A DNA stretch of 64,000 bases, from contig NZ_ASHX02000001.1 of NCBI RefSeq assembly GCF_000478605.2, forward strand, positions 1,837,895 through 1,901,894, written 5' to 3'. Below the pieces are notes generated by a model, which did no database searches, had not been told where the DNA came from, and saw only the letters and a program-made list of their open reading frames with translations. Position 1 is the stretch's first letter. The number at the start of each line of letters is the position of its first letter. A program made the position numbers and the translations under genes. Origin of the DNA: Streptomyces thermolilacinus SPC6. Lineage in GTDB: Bacteria; Actinomycetota; Actinomycetes; Streptomycetales; Streptomycetaceae. Shown here one piece after another: positions 21,879-30,642 of this stretch.

Positions 21879-21976
21879 TCCGCGGCCCCGGCCCGTACGC
21901 CTCCCGGCCCGCCCGTATCCGCCCCGGCACTCCCACTCCCGCTCCCACCCCGCCCTCCCACAGAAAGCTCGCATCC

Positions 21977-23179
21977 GTGACCAGCCCGCACCGCGTCCTC
22001 GTCCTCAACTCCGGCTCCTCGTCGGTCAAGTACCAGCTGCTCGACATGCGCGACGGCTCCCGTCTGGCCGTCGGCCTCGTGGAGCGGATCGGCGAGCACG
22101 GCTCACGCCTGGTGCACACCCCGGCGGACGGCGAGCGGCGGGAGCGCACCGCCCCGATGGCCGGCCACGAGGCGGCGCTGAGGGCGGTCGCGGCGGAGCT
22201 GTCCGCCGACGGCCTCGGCCTGGACTCCCCCGGCCTGGCGGCCATCGGCCACCGCGTCGTCCACGGCGGGCTGCGGTTCACCGAGCCGACGGTCATCACG
22301 GACGAGGTGCTGGCGGAGGTGGAGCGCCTGGTGCCGGTCGCGCCGCTGCACAACCCGGCGAACATCGTCGGCATCCGCACGGCGCGGGCGCTGCGCCCGG
22401 ACCTGCCGCAGGTGGCGGTGTTCGACACGGCGTTCCACACGACGATGCCGGAGCACGCCGCGCGGTACGCGATCGACGTGGAGACCGCCGACGCGCACCG
22501 CATCCGCCGCTACGGCTTCCACGGCACGTCCCACGCGTACGTCTCGCGGGAGACGGCGCGGCTGCTGGGCAAGGACCCGTCCGAGGTGAACGTGATCGTG
22601 CTGCACCTGGGCAACGGGGCCTCGGCGTCGGCCGTGGCCGGCGGGCGGTGTGTGGACACGTCGATGGGCCTGACGCCGCTGGAGGGCCTCGTCATGGGCA
22701 CGCGGTCGGGTGACGTGGACCCGGCGGTCACCTTCCATCTGCGGCGGGTGGCGGGGATGTCGGTGGACGAGATCGACGAACTGCTCAACAAGAGGAGTGG
22801 TCTCGTGGGGTTGTGCGGGGACAACGACATGCGGGAGATCCGCCGCCGAATCGACGAGGGCGACGAGCGGGCGCGGCTCGCGTTCGACATTTACGTCCAC
22901 CGCCTGAAGAAGTACATCGGGGCGTACTGCGCGGTGCTCGGCCGGGTGGACGCGGTGACGTTCACGGCGGGTGTGGGTGAGAACGCGGCGCCGGTGCGGG
23001 AAGCTGCGATGGAGGGCCTGGAGATCCTGGGTCTCGCGGTGGACGCGGAGCTCAACGCCGTACGGTCCGGGGAACCGCGGCTGATCTCGCCCGCGGGCTC
23101 GCGGGTGGCGGTCGCGGTGGTTCCGACCGATGAGGAACTGGAGATCGCGCGGCAGACTTACTCACTGGTAAACAACTGA
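21977..23179 (+). CDS. ackA: Acetate kinase
   Basis: 400 residues from the GTG at 21977; the frame is open further upstream but homology begins at VLVLNSGSSSVKYQLL. Signature motifs: HRVVHGGLRF, FDTAFHTTMPEHAARYAI, YGFHGTSHAYVS, LHLGNGASASAV (phosphate loop) and FTAGVGENAAPVRE. It makes ATP and acetate from acetyl phosphate. It sits 98 bp after pta and 112 bp before pyk, though pyk appears to have its own promoter. The GAAAG before the start is a weak ribosome binding site. Confidence 0.95.
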   Translation: MTSPHRVLVLNSGSSSVKYQLLDMRDGSRLAVGLVERIGEHGSRLVHTPADGERRERTAPMAGHEAALRAVAAELSADGLGLDSPGLAAIGHRVVHGGLRFTEPTVITDEVLAEVERLVPVAPLHNPANIVGIRTARALRPDLPQVAVFDTAFHTTMPEHAARYAIDVETADAHRIRRYGFHGTSHAYVSRETARLLGKDPSEVNVIVLHLGNGASASAVAGGRCVDTSMGLTPLEGLVMGTRSGDVDPAVTFHLRRVAGMSVDEIDELLNKRSGLVGLCGDNDMREIRRRIDEGDERARLAFDIYVHRLKKYIGAYCAVLGRVDAVTFTAGVGENAAPVREAAMEGLEILGLAVDAELNAVRSGEPRLISPAGSRVAVAVVPTDEELEIARQTYSLVNN

Positions 23180-23240
23180 AAACGGGAAAAGACAACTCAC
23201 TTCGAAGAACTCGACTGAGCGGCAGTCCGCCCATTTGTAC

Positions 23241-23257
23241 ATTCCGCCAGCCGGAAT
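23241..23257. terminator. Short hairpin between ackA and pyk
   Basis: ATTCCG-CCAGC-CGGAAT forms a perfect 6-bp stem in an unusually AT-rich stretch. It could be a weak terminator for ackA or an operator overlapping the -35 region of the pyk promoter. Confidence 0.4.
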
Positions 23258-23279
23258 ATTCCGCACAGAAACAAACCGA

Positions 23280-23285
23280 TAGGAT
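23280..23285 (+). promoter_or_regulatory. -10 element of a probable leaderless pyk transcript
   Basis: TAGGAT is separated from the pyk ATG by exactly 6 nt (CGCCTT) and no ribosome binding site precedes the ATG. This spacing predicts transcription starting at or next to the start codon. No convincing -35 is present. Confidence 0.6.
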
Positions 23286-23291
23286 CGCCTT

Positions 23292-24722
<1,431 letters not shown>

Positions 24723-24740
24723 CGCACGAGCGGTACGACG

Positions 24741-24774
24741 AGGGCGGCACCCCGGCGGTCCGGGGTGCCGCCCT
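24741..24774. terminator. Bidirectional terminator between pyk and the convergent anchored-protein gene
   Basis: A perfect 15-bp stem (arms beginning AGGGCGGCACCCCGG) with a 4-nt loop CGGT sits 18 nt after the pyk stop and 17 nt after the stop of the convergent gene. It can serve both strands. Confidence 0.88.
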
Positions 24775-24791
24775 CGCGGCCGTGGACGGGC

Positions 24792-26111
24792 TCAGCCCTC
24801 GATGTAGTTGTGGAGGCCCGGCACGGTCAGGGTCCCGCCGAACTGGGCCGCCTGGACGACCTCGACCTTGGTGAAGAAGGCGTACGGGACGTCCAGCGGA
24901 GGCGGCGTCTCCGGGCTGAACGTGATCGGTATCAGCCCGAACAGATTGCCCTTCAGCTTCTCCGTGTACATCGTCACCGTGCCGCCCCGGATCGTGGACG
25001 TGGAGCCCGGACGGGACGCGACATGGCCCGTACGGCCCTCGCTGTGGACGGTCATCTGGTGCAAATCCTTGATGTCCACCTCGGACGCGGTGAACTTCAG
25101 GGCCTTCTTGAGGGTGCCGCTGCCGGTCCGCACCTCGACGATGCCGTGGTACTTCAGCCCGCGCAGCGTGAGCATGGTGCTCTCCAGCCGCCACGGGTCG
25201 TCCGCCACGTGCGGGATGCCGGGCTCGACCTCGGCGGCCGCGAGGGCCTCCGGGTCGGGCGTCGGGCACGGGAAGCGCGGCTTGGCGCCTTCGGGTACGT
25301 CCTCGTCCTTCTTGGGGTCCAGGCCCTTGACGTCCTCGGGCAGTTCCTCGACCTCGGCGCCGACCCGCTCGGCGGCGTCCTTGATGGCCTTCTCGGTGTC
25401 GTCCACCGCCTTGCCGGAGGGCCGGGCCGTCGGTGAGGGTGCCTTCACCGGCGCGTCGGCGTCCGCGTCGGCCGGGTCCGCCGTCGGTTTCGCCGTCGCC
25501 GTCGCGGTGGGCGCCGGGGCCGGAGGGGTCGATGCGGGGGCCTCGGCGGGCTGCTGCCTGCCGGTCAGGCCGCCGAAGAAGTCCTTGACGGCATCCCCCA
25601 CTCCCAGCGGGTCGAGGGGGTCGCGCGTCGCGGTCGCCGTGGGGCCCGGGCTCGCGGACGGGGACGTGCCCGTCAGCGGGTCCTTGACCGGCTCCTTCGC
25701 CGGTTCGGTCGTCGCGCCCGCCGAGGGCTTCTCGCCCGGTGCCCTCGTCTCCGTACCGCCGCCGGTGCCGCCGCCCGGGGACGGCGTCGGCGAGGCCGTG
25801 GGCGAGGCGGACGCCGAAGGCGAGGGCGACTGGCCCGGCTCGGGCTCCTGTGACCCGGCCGGTTCGTCCGACCGCGTCACGCAGGGGCCCGGCGCGAAGG
25901 GGATGTCCTTGTCGTCCGCCAGCGCGGGGCGCGGCGTGAGGCTCATGCCGACGAGGACGGCCGTGGGCATCGCGGCCAGGGCCAGCGCCTTGCCCGCCGG
26001 GGCCTGAAGCTTGCTCAGCAGCGACTTGCGGGGGGCCGCGTGGCGCGGACCTCTCCTCCCGCTCGCGGCCCCGTCGTCGGCCGCCGTCGGCTGCGTTCCG
26101 TCACCCCGCAC
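24792..26111 (-). CDS. Anchored Pro/Ser/Thr-rich protein of the DUF6230/DUF6114 locus, unknown function
   Basis: About 439 residues from a GTG with GGAGG four nt upstream; its start overlaps the stop of the DUF6114 gene by 11 bp. A basic N terminus is followed by one hydrophobic segment (ALALAAMPTAVLVGMSL) and an ALADD cleavage-like site, then about 230 residues of low-complexity Pro/Ser/Thr/Ala/Glu sequence that would cross the cell wall. The C-terminal 130 residues are a compact domain (ESTMLTLRGLKYHGIVEVRT ... LTVPGLHNYIEG). I recall such genes carrying a HypF-like or hydrogenase expression label in databases; nothing here resembles carbamoyltransferase HypF, so that name should not be used. 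It is the last gene of a three-gene envelope operon. Confidence 0.7.
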   Translation of the reverse strand: MRGDGTQPTAADDGAASGRRGPRHAAPRKSLLSKLQAPAGKALALAAMPTAVLVGMSLTPRPALADDKDIPFAPGPCVTRSDEPAGSQEPEPGQSPSPSASASPTASPTPSPGGGTGGGTETRAPGEKPSAGATTEPAKEPVKDPLTGTSPSASPGPTATATRDPLDPLGVGDAVKDFFGGLTGRQQPAEAPASTPPAPAPTATATAKPTADPADADADAPVKAPSPTARPSGKAVDDTEKAIKDAAERVGAEVEELPEDVKGLDPKKDEDVPEGAKPRFPCPTPDPEALAAAEVEPGIPHVADDPWRLESTMLTLRGLKYHGIVEVRTGSGTLKKALKFTASEVDIKDLHQMTVHSEGRTGHVASRPGSTSTIRGGTVTMYTEKLKGNLFGLIPITFSPETPPPLDVPYAFFTKVEVVQAAQFGGTLTVPGLHNYIEG

Positions 26112-26640
26112 TGTTCCTCCCGCCGTTGGCGTCAACAGTCGTCTCGGTGTGGTACTCGGGCGTGTCCACGGGCTCCAGCGGCTCCAGCGGCTCGGGGGGG
26201 CCGTCCGCGAGCGGCGCCCGCTCCCCGGCCCGTTCGCTCTCCGGCTGCCCGGGCGCCCAGGCGATGGAGAGCGCTCCGCCGATCAGGGCCAGCAGATAGC
26301 CGATGACGAACCCGCCGAAGTTGGACAAGGGGATGGACACGAGGGCGAGCAGGATGGCCGCGACACCGGCGAAGATGCGCACGGCGTGCTGGAACCACAT
26401 GGTCAGGCCGAGGGTGACCAGCAGGACGCCGATGATCAGCGACCCGGAGCCCGCCGTCGTCGCCATCGAAAGCGTCATCTGGCCCAGGTGGAGGCTGGCG
26501 TACGGGAAGTAGGCGATCGGGATTCCGCCCAGCAGGGTGAACAGGCCCGCCCAGAACGGCCGGGTGCCCCGCCAGTCGCGGAACCGCCGCCTGACGACGC
26601 GGATGAAGTGCTCGTTCTGCTCCGGCGACTCGGCGCTCAT
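26101..26640 (-). CDS. DUF6114 integral membrane protein
   Basis: 179 residues. After a basic N terminus (VVRRRFRDWRGTRPFWAG) come four hydrophobic segments: LFTLLGGIPIAYFPYASLHL, GSGSLIIGVLLVTLGLTMWF, IFAGVAAILLALVSIPLSNF and FVIGYLLALIGGALSIAW. The last 50 residues are a charged cytoplasmic tail with a repeated PLEP unit. No catalytic motif is seen. The gene follows the DUF6230 gene after a strong intercistronic hairpin and overlaps the start of the next gene, so all three are probably co-translated parts of one envelope system. Confidence 0.78.
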   Translation of the reverse strand: MSAESPEQNEHFIRVVRRRFRDWRGTRPFWAGLFTLLGGIPIAYFPYASLHLGQMTLSMATTAGSGSLIIGVLLVTLGLTMWFQHAVRIFAGVAAILLALVSIPLSNFGGFVIGYLLALIGGALSIAWAPGQPESERAGERAPLADGPPEPLEPLEPVDTPEYHTETTVDANGGRNSAG

Positions 26641-26681
26641 GGAAGCTCCCTGGAACTGGTGTTGCTGTGTGAGGAGGGAGA

Positions 26682-26721
26682 CGGGCGGGCGCGGTCGCCT
26701 CGCGGGCCCCGCGCCCGCCCG
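26682..26721 (-). terminator. Intercistronic hairpin between the DUF6230 and DUF6114 genes
   Basis: CGGGCGGGCGCGG pairs perfectly with CCGCGCCCGCCCG (13 bp, 14-nt loop) 14 nt downstream of the DUF6230 stop. It may be a partial terminator or a stabilising 3' end that lets the exported first protein be made in excess. Confidence 0.65.
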
Positions 26722-26734
26722 CCCGGATCACCGG

Positions 26735-27409
26735 TCAGTAGCACTCGACGCCGGGACCGTCACCCTTGTGCAGGCGCATGCTCAGCTTGGTCAGCTTGAA
26801 CGTGCCGGCCGTGGTCGCCCACGCCTTCTGCCTCACGTTGGTGAGGGTCGCCTTCTCCGCCTGCTGGGCAAAGCCGTTCTGGTTGATCCGGTCCTTGATC
26901 GCCGGGCCCTTGCCGTGCGGCTTGCCCTTGGCCGTGTCCTTCGCCGCCATGCCGATGTCGATGTTCGTGAACTCGGCTTCGGCGTCGAGGTCCGTGACGT
27001 CGAGGTACAGGTTGTGCGCGTAGACCTTCTCGGCCTCCTTCTTCGCACCGGTGCCTGCCGTGAGCTTCAGCGTGATCTTGCCGAAGACCGGGACGTCCGG
27101 GGTGACCACCGACTGGCACATGTCGGTGATCCAGGCGTTCTCGAACGTGGAGATGGCGACGGGCCGCGGAACGACGTTGTCACCTTCCTTGATGTCGGCG
27201 TAGCCCATGTCGAGACCGCCGTACTGGGCGAAGCCCTGGCCGTCCAAACGCCCGGCCGTGACCTTGAACTCCTGGCCGGACACCGCGAACGACGCCGCAA
27301 GCGCTCCCTGGGCCATGCCGACGCCTATCGCGGCCGTCGCGGCCACGCTGGGCACCATGACGACGGCGAACCGCTTCCATCTGGTCCCACCGCGAACCTG
27401 GGACTTCAT
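26735..27409 (-). CDS. DUF6230 secreted protein (a cholesterol-esterase label is doubtful)
   Basis: 224 residues from an ATG with AGGAGGA just upstream. The N terminus is basic (MKSQVRGGTRWKRF), followed by a hydrophobic signal segment (VMVPSVAATAAIGVGMAQGA) and a likely cleavage site LAAS. The mature part is beta-rich with repeated I/V-alternation (AEFTNIDIGMA; EKATLTNVRQKAWATTAGTF; KLTKLSMRLHKG) and two cysteines (DMCQS and the C-terminal VECY). I recall relatives being labelled cholesterol esterase, but no GxSxG serine-hydrolase motif is present. It heads the three-gene operon. It is probably an exported or surface protein of unknown role. Confidence 0.76.
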   Translation of the reverse strand: MKSQVRGGTRWKRFAVVMVPSVAATAAIGVGMAQGALAASFAVSGQEFKVTAGRLDGQGFAQYGGLDMGYADIKEGDNVVPRPVAISTFENAWITDMCQSVVTPDVPVFGKITLKLTAGTGAKKEAEKVYAHNLYLDVTDLDAEAEFTNIDIGMAAKDTAKGKPHGKGPAIKDRINQNGFAQQAEKATLTNVRQKAWATTAGTFKLTKLSMRLHKGDGPGVECY

Positions 27410-27762
27410 AGATTCCTCCTTCTCGGACGTACATCTCCGAGCCGGACCCGGAGGTCCGTCCCGGGATGGGAGAAGTGCTACGTCCTCGGGAAGGGGAACG
27501 CCCACCGGTCGGGCGCGAGCCGCGTCCGGATCACCGGCGATCACCCCCGAGCGACAACCACCGGCCGCTCGGCGCAGGCGTCCGGGCGGCCCATCGGACA
27601 GGCCCTGCCGGATGAGCAGGAACCCCCCTGTCCACGGCCGGCGCGGAGCCCCGGCCACTCGGTGGGGACCCGACCCGCGGCGCGGCTGGTTGCCGGGCTG
27701 GTGCGGTGTCGGACCGAGCGTGGCCGATCGTGGTGCATTCGGGCGCGGGGCACAAGGGGGTT

Positions 27763-27780
27763 CGTTACCCGCTGGTAACG
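27763..27780. promoter_or_regulatory. Palindromic operator candidate CGTTACC/GGTAACG
   Basis: CGTTACC-CGCT-GGTAACG is a perfect 18-bp dyad. On the minus strand it ends 8 nt upstream of a possible -35 (TTGTGC) of the DUF6230 operon, a position that suits an activator or a repressor. Confidence 0.55.
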
Positions 27781-27894
27781 GCTCGTGAAACCGAGTGCGA
27801 CGGCGTGCCGTCGCGCGGGCACTCACGGTGCTACCGGCCGGTTCGACAGAAGGGGATTTCGACGCAGATAGCCGGACATAAGAGCGGCGTTGAC

Positions 27895-27907
27895 TTACTG
27901 GAAGTAA
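27895..27907. promoter_or_regulatory. Palindrome TTACT-GGA-AGTAA overlapping TTGAC
   Basis: A perfect 5-bp dyad with a 3-nt centre. The overlapping TTGACT at 27890-27895 on the plus strand resembles a -35. Its half-site resembles the arms of the icmA operator at 32353-32374. Confidence 0.45.
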
Positions 27908-27909
27908 CA

Positions 27910-27947
27910 GCGGCCGCGTTTGCCAAGATTTGGCAAAACGCGGCCGC
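27910..27947 (-). terminator. Long hairpin downstream of the thioredoxin-TPR gene
   Basis: Arms GCGGCCGCGTTTGCCAA and TTGGCAAAACGCGGCCGC pair over 17 bp with one bulged base around a 3-nt loop. Each arm contains a NotI site. It lies about 170 nt downstream of the thioredoxin-TPR stop, so it may end that transcript, but the inner TTTGCCAA/TTGGCAAA dyad could also be a protein-binding site. Confidence 0.6.
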
Positions 27948-28114
27948 GTGACGCCTCGTTTGTCGTCCTGTCGCCAAATCGGCGAGACCGCCGACCCGGG
28001 ATCTGGCCGGGCGGGCCGGGGCCCGTGGCCCGGAGGCCGGTCGCGAGCGGACCGGCAGCCGATCAGAAGTGGATCAGCCGCAGATCAGCCGCGAAGCCGC
28101 GACCCGGCGGCGGA

Positions 28115-29083
28115 TCAGAACAGGACGCGCGCCAGGTCCCCGCGTGCTTTGATCACGCGCGGGTCGTCCGAACCGATGACCTCGAACAGCTCCAGCAGCC
28201 GCACCCGCGCGGCGTTCCGGTCGTCCCCGGCCGTGCGGCGCACCGTGTCCACCAGCCGCCCGAAGGCGTCCTCGACGTGGCCGCCCACCAGGTCCAGGTC
28301 GGCGGCGGCCAGCTGGGCCGGCACGTCCTTGGGGTCGTCGGCGGCGTTCTTGCGGACCTGCTGCGGGTCCACCCCCTGGACCCGGCCGAGCAGTTCGGCC
28401 TGGGCGAGGCCCAGCTTGGCCTCCGGGTTGTCCGGGTCGTCCACCAGCACGTTCTTGTAGGCCTGGATGGCCCCCGGGATGTCGTTGGAGTCCAGCGCCC
28501 GCACCGCCGCCTCCAGCAGCGCGTCGTACGGACCCGCGGGCACCGCCGCGGCCTCCGCCGGGGCCTCCCCTTCGGCGTCCACGGCCAGGCCCGTCAGGCC
28601 GAACCGCTGCTCGGCGACCTGGACGAGCTGGTCCAGCGTCTCGCGGACCTGCGGCTCGGGCGCCGCGCCCTGGAAGAGCGGCAGGGCCTGCCCGGCCACC
28701 ACCGCGTACACCGCCGGGATGCCCTGGACCCCGAACTGCTGTGCCAGCATCTGGTTGGCGTCGACGTCGATCTTCGCCAGTACGAGACGGCCGTTGTACT
28801 CGGTGACCAGGCGCTCCAGCAGGGGCGTGAGCTGCTTGCACGGCTGACACCACTCGGCCCAGAAGTCGATGACGACCGGCACCTCGGCGGAACGCTGGAC
28901 GATGTCGCGCTCGAAACCGGCCTCGTCGACCTCGATCACCAGCGCGGACGGGGGCACGGCACCCGTGCCGCCCTGCCGGGCCGCTTGCGCGCGCGCCTGC
29001 TCCGCCTTCGCCTTGGCCTCTCCGGCCGCCTTCACCGCGGCGAGGTCGACGACGCCGCTCATGGACATGTTCCTAGGCTGCAT
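28115..29083 (-). CDS. Thioredoxin-TPR fusion protein (CnoX/YbbN-like co-chaperone)
   Basis: 322 residues from an ATG preceded by GGGAGGA. After an Ala/Lys/Gln-rich helical lead (about 1-45) comes a thioredoxin domain with FWAEWCQPCKQL near residue 74 and the cis-Pro motif GIPAVYAV. The C-terminal half (about 165-322) is a tetratricopeptide-like helical domain (AVRALDSNDIPGAIQAYKNV; PEAKLGLAQAELLGR). This architecture is that of YbbN/CnoX, which protects proteins during oxidative stress. The WCQPC site should be redox-active, unlike the E. coli protein's SxxC. From memory it matches S. coelicolor SCO5419. It is transcribed toward the DUF6230 operon. Confidence 0.9.
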   Translation of the reverse strand: MQPRNMSMSGVVDLAAVKAAGEAKAKAEQARAQAARQGGTGAVPPSALVIEVDEAGFERDIVQRSAEVPVVIDFWAEWCQPCKQLTPLLERLVTEYNGRLVLAKIDVDANQMLAQQFGVQGIPAVYAVVAGQALPLFQGAAPEPQVRETLDQLVQVAEQRFGLTGLAVDAEGEAPAEAAAVPAGPYDALLEAAVRALDSNDIPGAIQAYKNVLVDDPDNPEAKLGLAQAELLGRVQGVDPQQVRKNAADDPKDVPAQLAAADLDLVGGHVEDAFGRLVDTVRRTAGDDRNAARVRLLELFEVIGSDDPRVIKARGDLARVLF

Positions 29084-29197
29084 GGGTACATCCTCCCCCT
29101 TCCGCGCACGTAACCGGTAAGACATGGCACAAGCCGTGGTGGCCCCGGGTCCCCACCCGGTGCCTGTGGTTGTCGCTGCGGGCTCCACAAAGCCTTT

Positions 29198-29214
29198 CGC
29201 TACGCGTCGTAGCG
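29198..29214. promoter_or_regulatory. Operator candidate between thioredoxin-TPR and tetR
   Basis: CGCTACGCGTCGTAGCG is a perfect inverted repeat (7-bp arms, 3-bp centre) in the 229-bp divergent region. Its position and symmetry fit a TetR dimer site that could control both genes. Confidence 0.55.
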
Positions 29215-29312
29215 TAACTGCGTCGCCGCGCCACCGGGGCGGCGGGGTGGGTGAACTGGCTCACACGCGCGTCACCGGGGCACCTTGGCTACTCGCCGGT
29301 ATGGTCGCCGTC

Positions 29313-29966
29313 ATGTGCCGCCGCCACCCCCTTCCCCCCAGCGGCTCGGGACGGTCCGGGCGCCCCGGGCGTCCGCGCAGCGCCGCAGCGGACACCGCGA
29401 TCCTGGAGGCCACCCGCGCCGCCCTGGTCGAACTGGGCTGGTCCAAGCTGTCGATGAGCGACGTCGCCACCCGCGCCGGAGTCGCCAAGACGACCCTGTA
29501 CCGCCGCTGGGCCAGTAAGAACGAGCTGGTCGTGGACGCCGTCGCCGTCCTCTTCGACGAGCTGGAGCTGCCCGACCGGGGCAGTCTCGCGGCCGACATC
29601 GAGGGCGTGGTCCACCAGTTCGCCGCGCTCCTCGAACGGCCCGAGGCCAAGACGGCGCTGATGGCCGTCGTCGCGGAGTCCACCCGCGACGAGCCGCTGC
29701 GCGAACGCATCCGCACCTCCATCGTGGAGCGGCAGAAGCGGCTGGTCCTGGAGGGAAGGGCGCGCGCGCAGGCCCGCGGTGAACTGCCCGTACCGGCGAA
29801 CGGCCGCGCGGGCGCCGCGGGTGCGGCCGACGACCTGATCTTCGACGTGATCGCGGGCGCCGTGGTGCACCGGGCCCTGGTCAGCGGCCGGCCCGTGGAC
29901 GGCGAGTGGGTCCAGCGGTTCACGGCGCTGCTGCTGGGCGGCCTCGGCGCGGCCGCCCGCGGCTGA
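29313..29966 (+). CDS. TetR-family transcriptional regulator
   Basis: 217 residues from ATG 29313; an in-frame ATG at 29301 would add four residues. TATGGT lies 7 nt before 29313, compatible with a leaderless or near-leaderless message. The HTH is AALVELGWSKLSMSDVATRAGVAKTTLYRRWASKNELVVDAV. The ligand domain (about 75-217) contains ALMAVVAESTRDEPLRERI and DLIFDVIAGAVVHRAL, typical of the TetR_C family often linked to efflux or redox genes. It is divergent from the thioredoxin-TPR gene, which is the obvious candidate target. Confidence 0.87.
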   Translation: MCRRHPLPPSGSGRSGRPGRPRSAAADTAILEATRAALVELGWSKLSMSDVATRAGVAKTTLYRRWASKNELVVDAVAVLFDELELPDRGSLAADIEGVVHQFAALLERPEAKTALMAVVAESTRDEPLRERIRTSIVERQKRLVLEGRARAQARGELPVPANGRAGAAGAADDLIFDVIAGAVVHRALVSGRPVDGEWVQRFTALLLGGLGAAARG

Positions 29967-30000
29967 CCGGAGCGGTCCGGGGTCGGTAGGCCCGAGCGGC

Positions 30001-30043
30001 GGTACGGGCCAGGGGCGTTACGGGCCGGTGGGCGGTACGGGCC
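30001..30043. repeat. Three GGTACGGGCC-type direct repeats
   Basis: GGTACGGGCC (30001-30010), GTTACGGGCC (30017-30026) and GGTACGGGCC (30034-30043) recur at a 16-17 bp spacing in the 123-bp region between the convergent tetR and GNAT genes. No function is evident. Confidence 0.55.
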
Positions 30044-30089
30044 CACGTCGGAGCCGCACGCAGGGAACGGGAGCGGTGGACCGGAGCGG

Positions 30090-30596
30090 TCAGAGCGGCC
30101 GGTACATCACGTGCAGGCCCGTGTACCCCTCGACCGGGTGGTGGAAGGCGTCCGGGACGGTGCCGACGATCCGGAAGCCCAGGTCCTCGTAGAGCCGTGC
30201 CGCGTGGGTGTTGGTCTGGACGACCGCGTTGAACTGCATGCCCCGGTACCCGGCCTCCTTGGCCCACCGGAGGCTGTACTCCACGAGGGCCCGGCCGATG
30301 CCGCGTCCGCCGTGTGCCGGGTCGACCATGTAGCTGGCGCTGGCGATGTGCCCTCCGTTGCCGCCCTGGTTGCGGTTCATCTTGGCGGTGCCGACGACCG
30401 TGCCGTCCGCGTCCACGGCGACGACCGTGCGGTTCGGCGGCTCCAGCAGCCACCAGCCGCGCGCCTCGTCGGCGTCCAGGTCCTGCGGGTAGGTGAAGGT
30501 GTCGCCCGCGGCGACGATTCTGTGGAAGAAGGGCCAGATGGCCGGCCAGTCGGCGGCGGTGGCCTCTCGGATCTCGGCGTGCACGCGCTCCAGCAT
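30090..30596 (-). CDS. GNAT-family N-acetyltransferase
   Basis: 168 residues. The acetyl-CoA-binding motif A is GGRGIGRALVEYSLRWAKEAG near residue 96, preceded by ASASYMVDPAHGGRG, and motif B includes FNAVVQTNTHAARLYEDLGFRIVGT. This matches the phosphinothricin/streptothricin-like branch of GNAT proteins, but the substrate cannot be told from the sequence. It is monocistronic or read with icmA on the same strand (gap 46 bp). Confidence 0.87.
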   Translation of the reverse strand: MLERVHAEIREATAADWPAIWPFFHRIVAAGDTFTYPQDLDADEARGWWLLEPPNRTVVAVDADGTVVGTAKMNRNQGGNGGHIASASYMVDPAHGGRGIGRALVEYSLRWAKEAGYRGMQFNAVVQTNTHAARLYEDLGFRIVGTVPDAFHHPVEGYTGLHVMYRPL

Positions 30597-30642
30597 GCAC
30601 GCCGAGACCGTCGAGGGCGAAGGGGTTTCCCCCCCCGCCCGG

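Larger units (their letters stand above)
27410..28114 (-). promoter_or_regulatory. 705-bp control region upstream of the DUF6230 operon
   Basis: No gene is supported here. Read on the minus strand it contains, in order, the thioredoxin 3' region with repeated GATCAG units, a long hairpin (27910-27947), the TTACT/AGTAA dyad (27895-27907), the GTTACC/GGTAAC dyad (27763-27780), and a possible promoter TTGTGC - 17 nt - CACGAT starting 8 nt after that dyad (complement of about 27726-27754). Roughly 300 bp between this promoter and the DUF6230 start would then be untranslated leader, in which I see no known riboswitch. Confidence 0.5.

Noticed and set aside
24807..26007. Plus-strand open frame of about 400 codons opposite the anchored Pro/Ser/Thr protein
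   Set aside because: The minus-strand frame has a signal segment, a structured C-terminal domain, a ribosome binding site and an operon context. The opposite frame has none.
27706..27951. Short plus-strand open frame in the DUF6230 control region
   Set aside because: It runs through the palindromes and the hairpin, lacks a ribosome binding site and has no coding bias.
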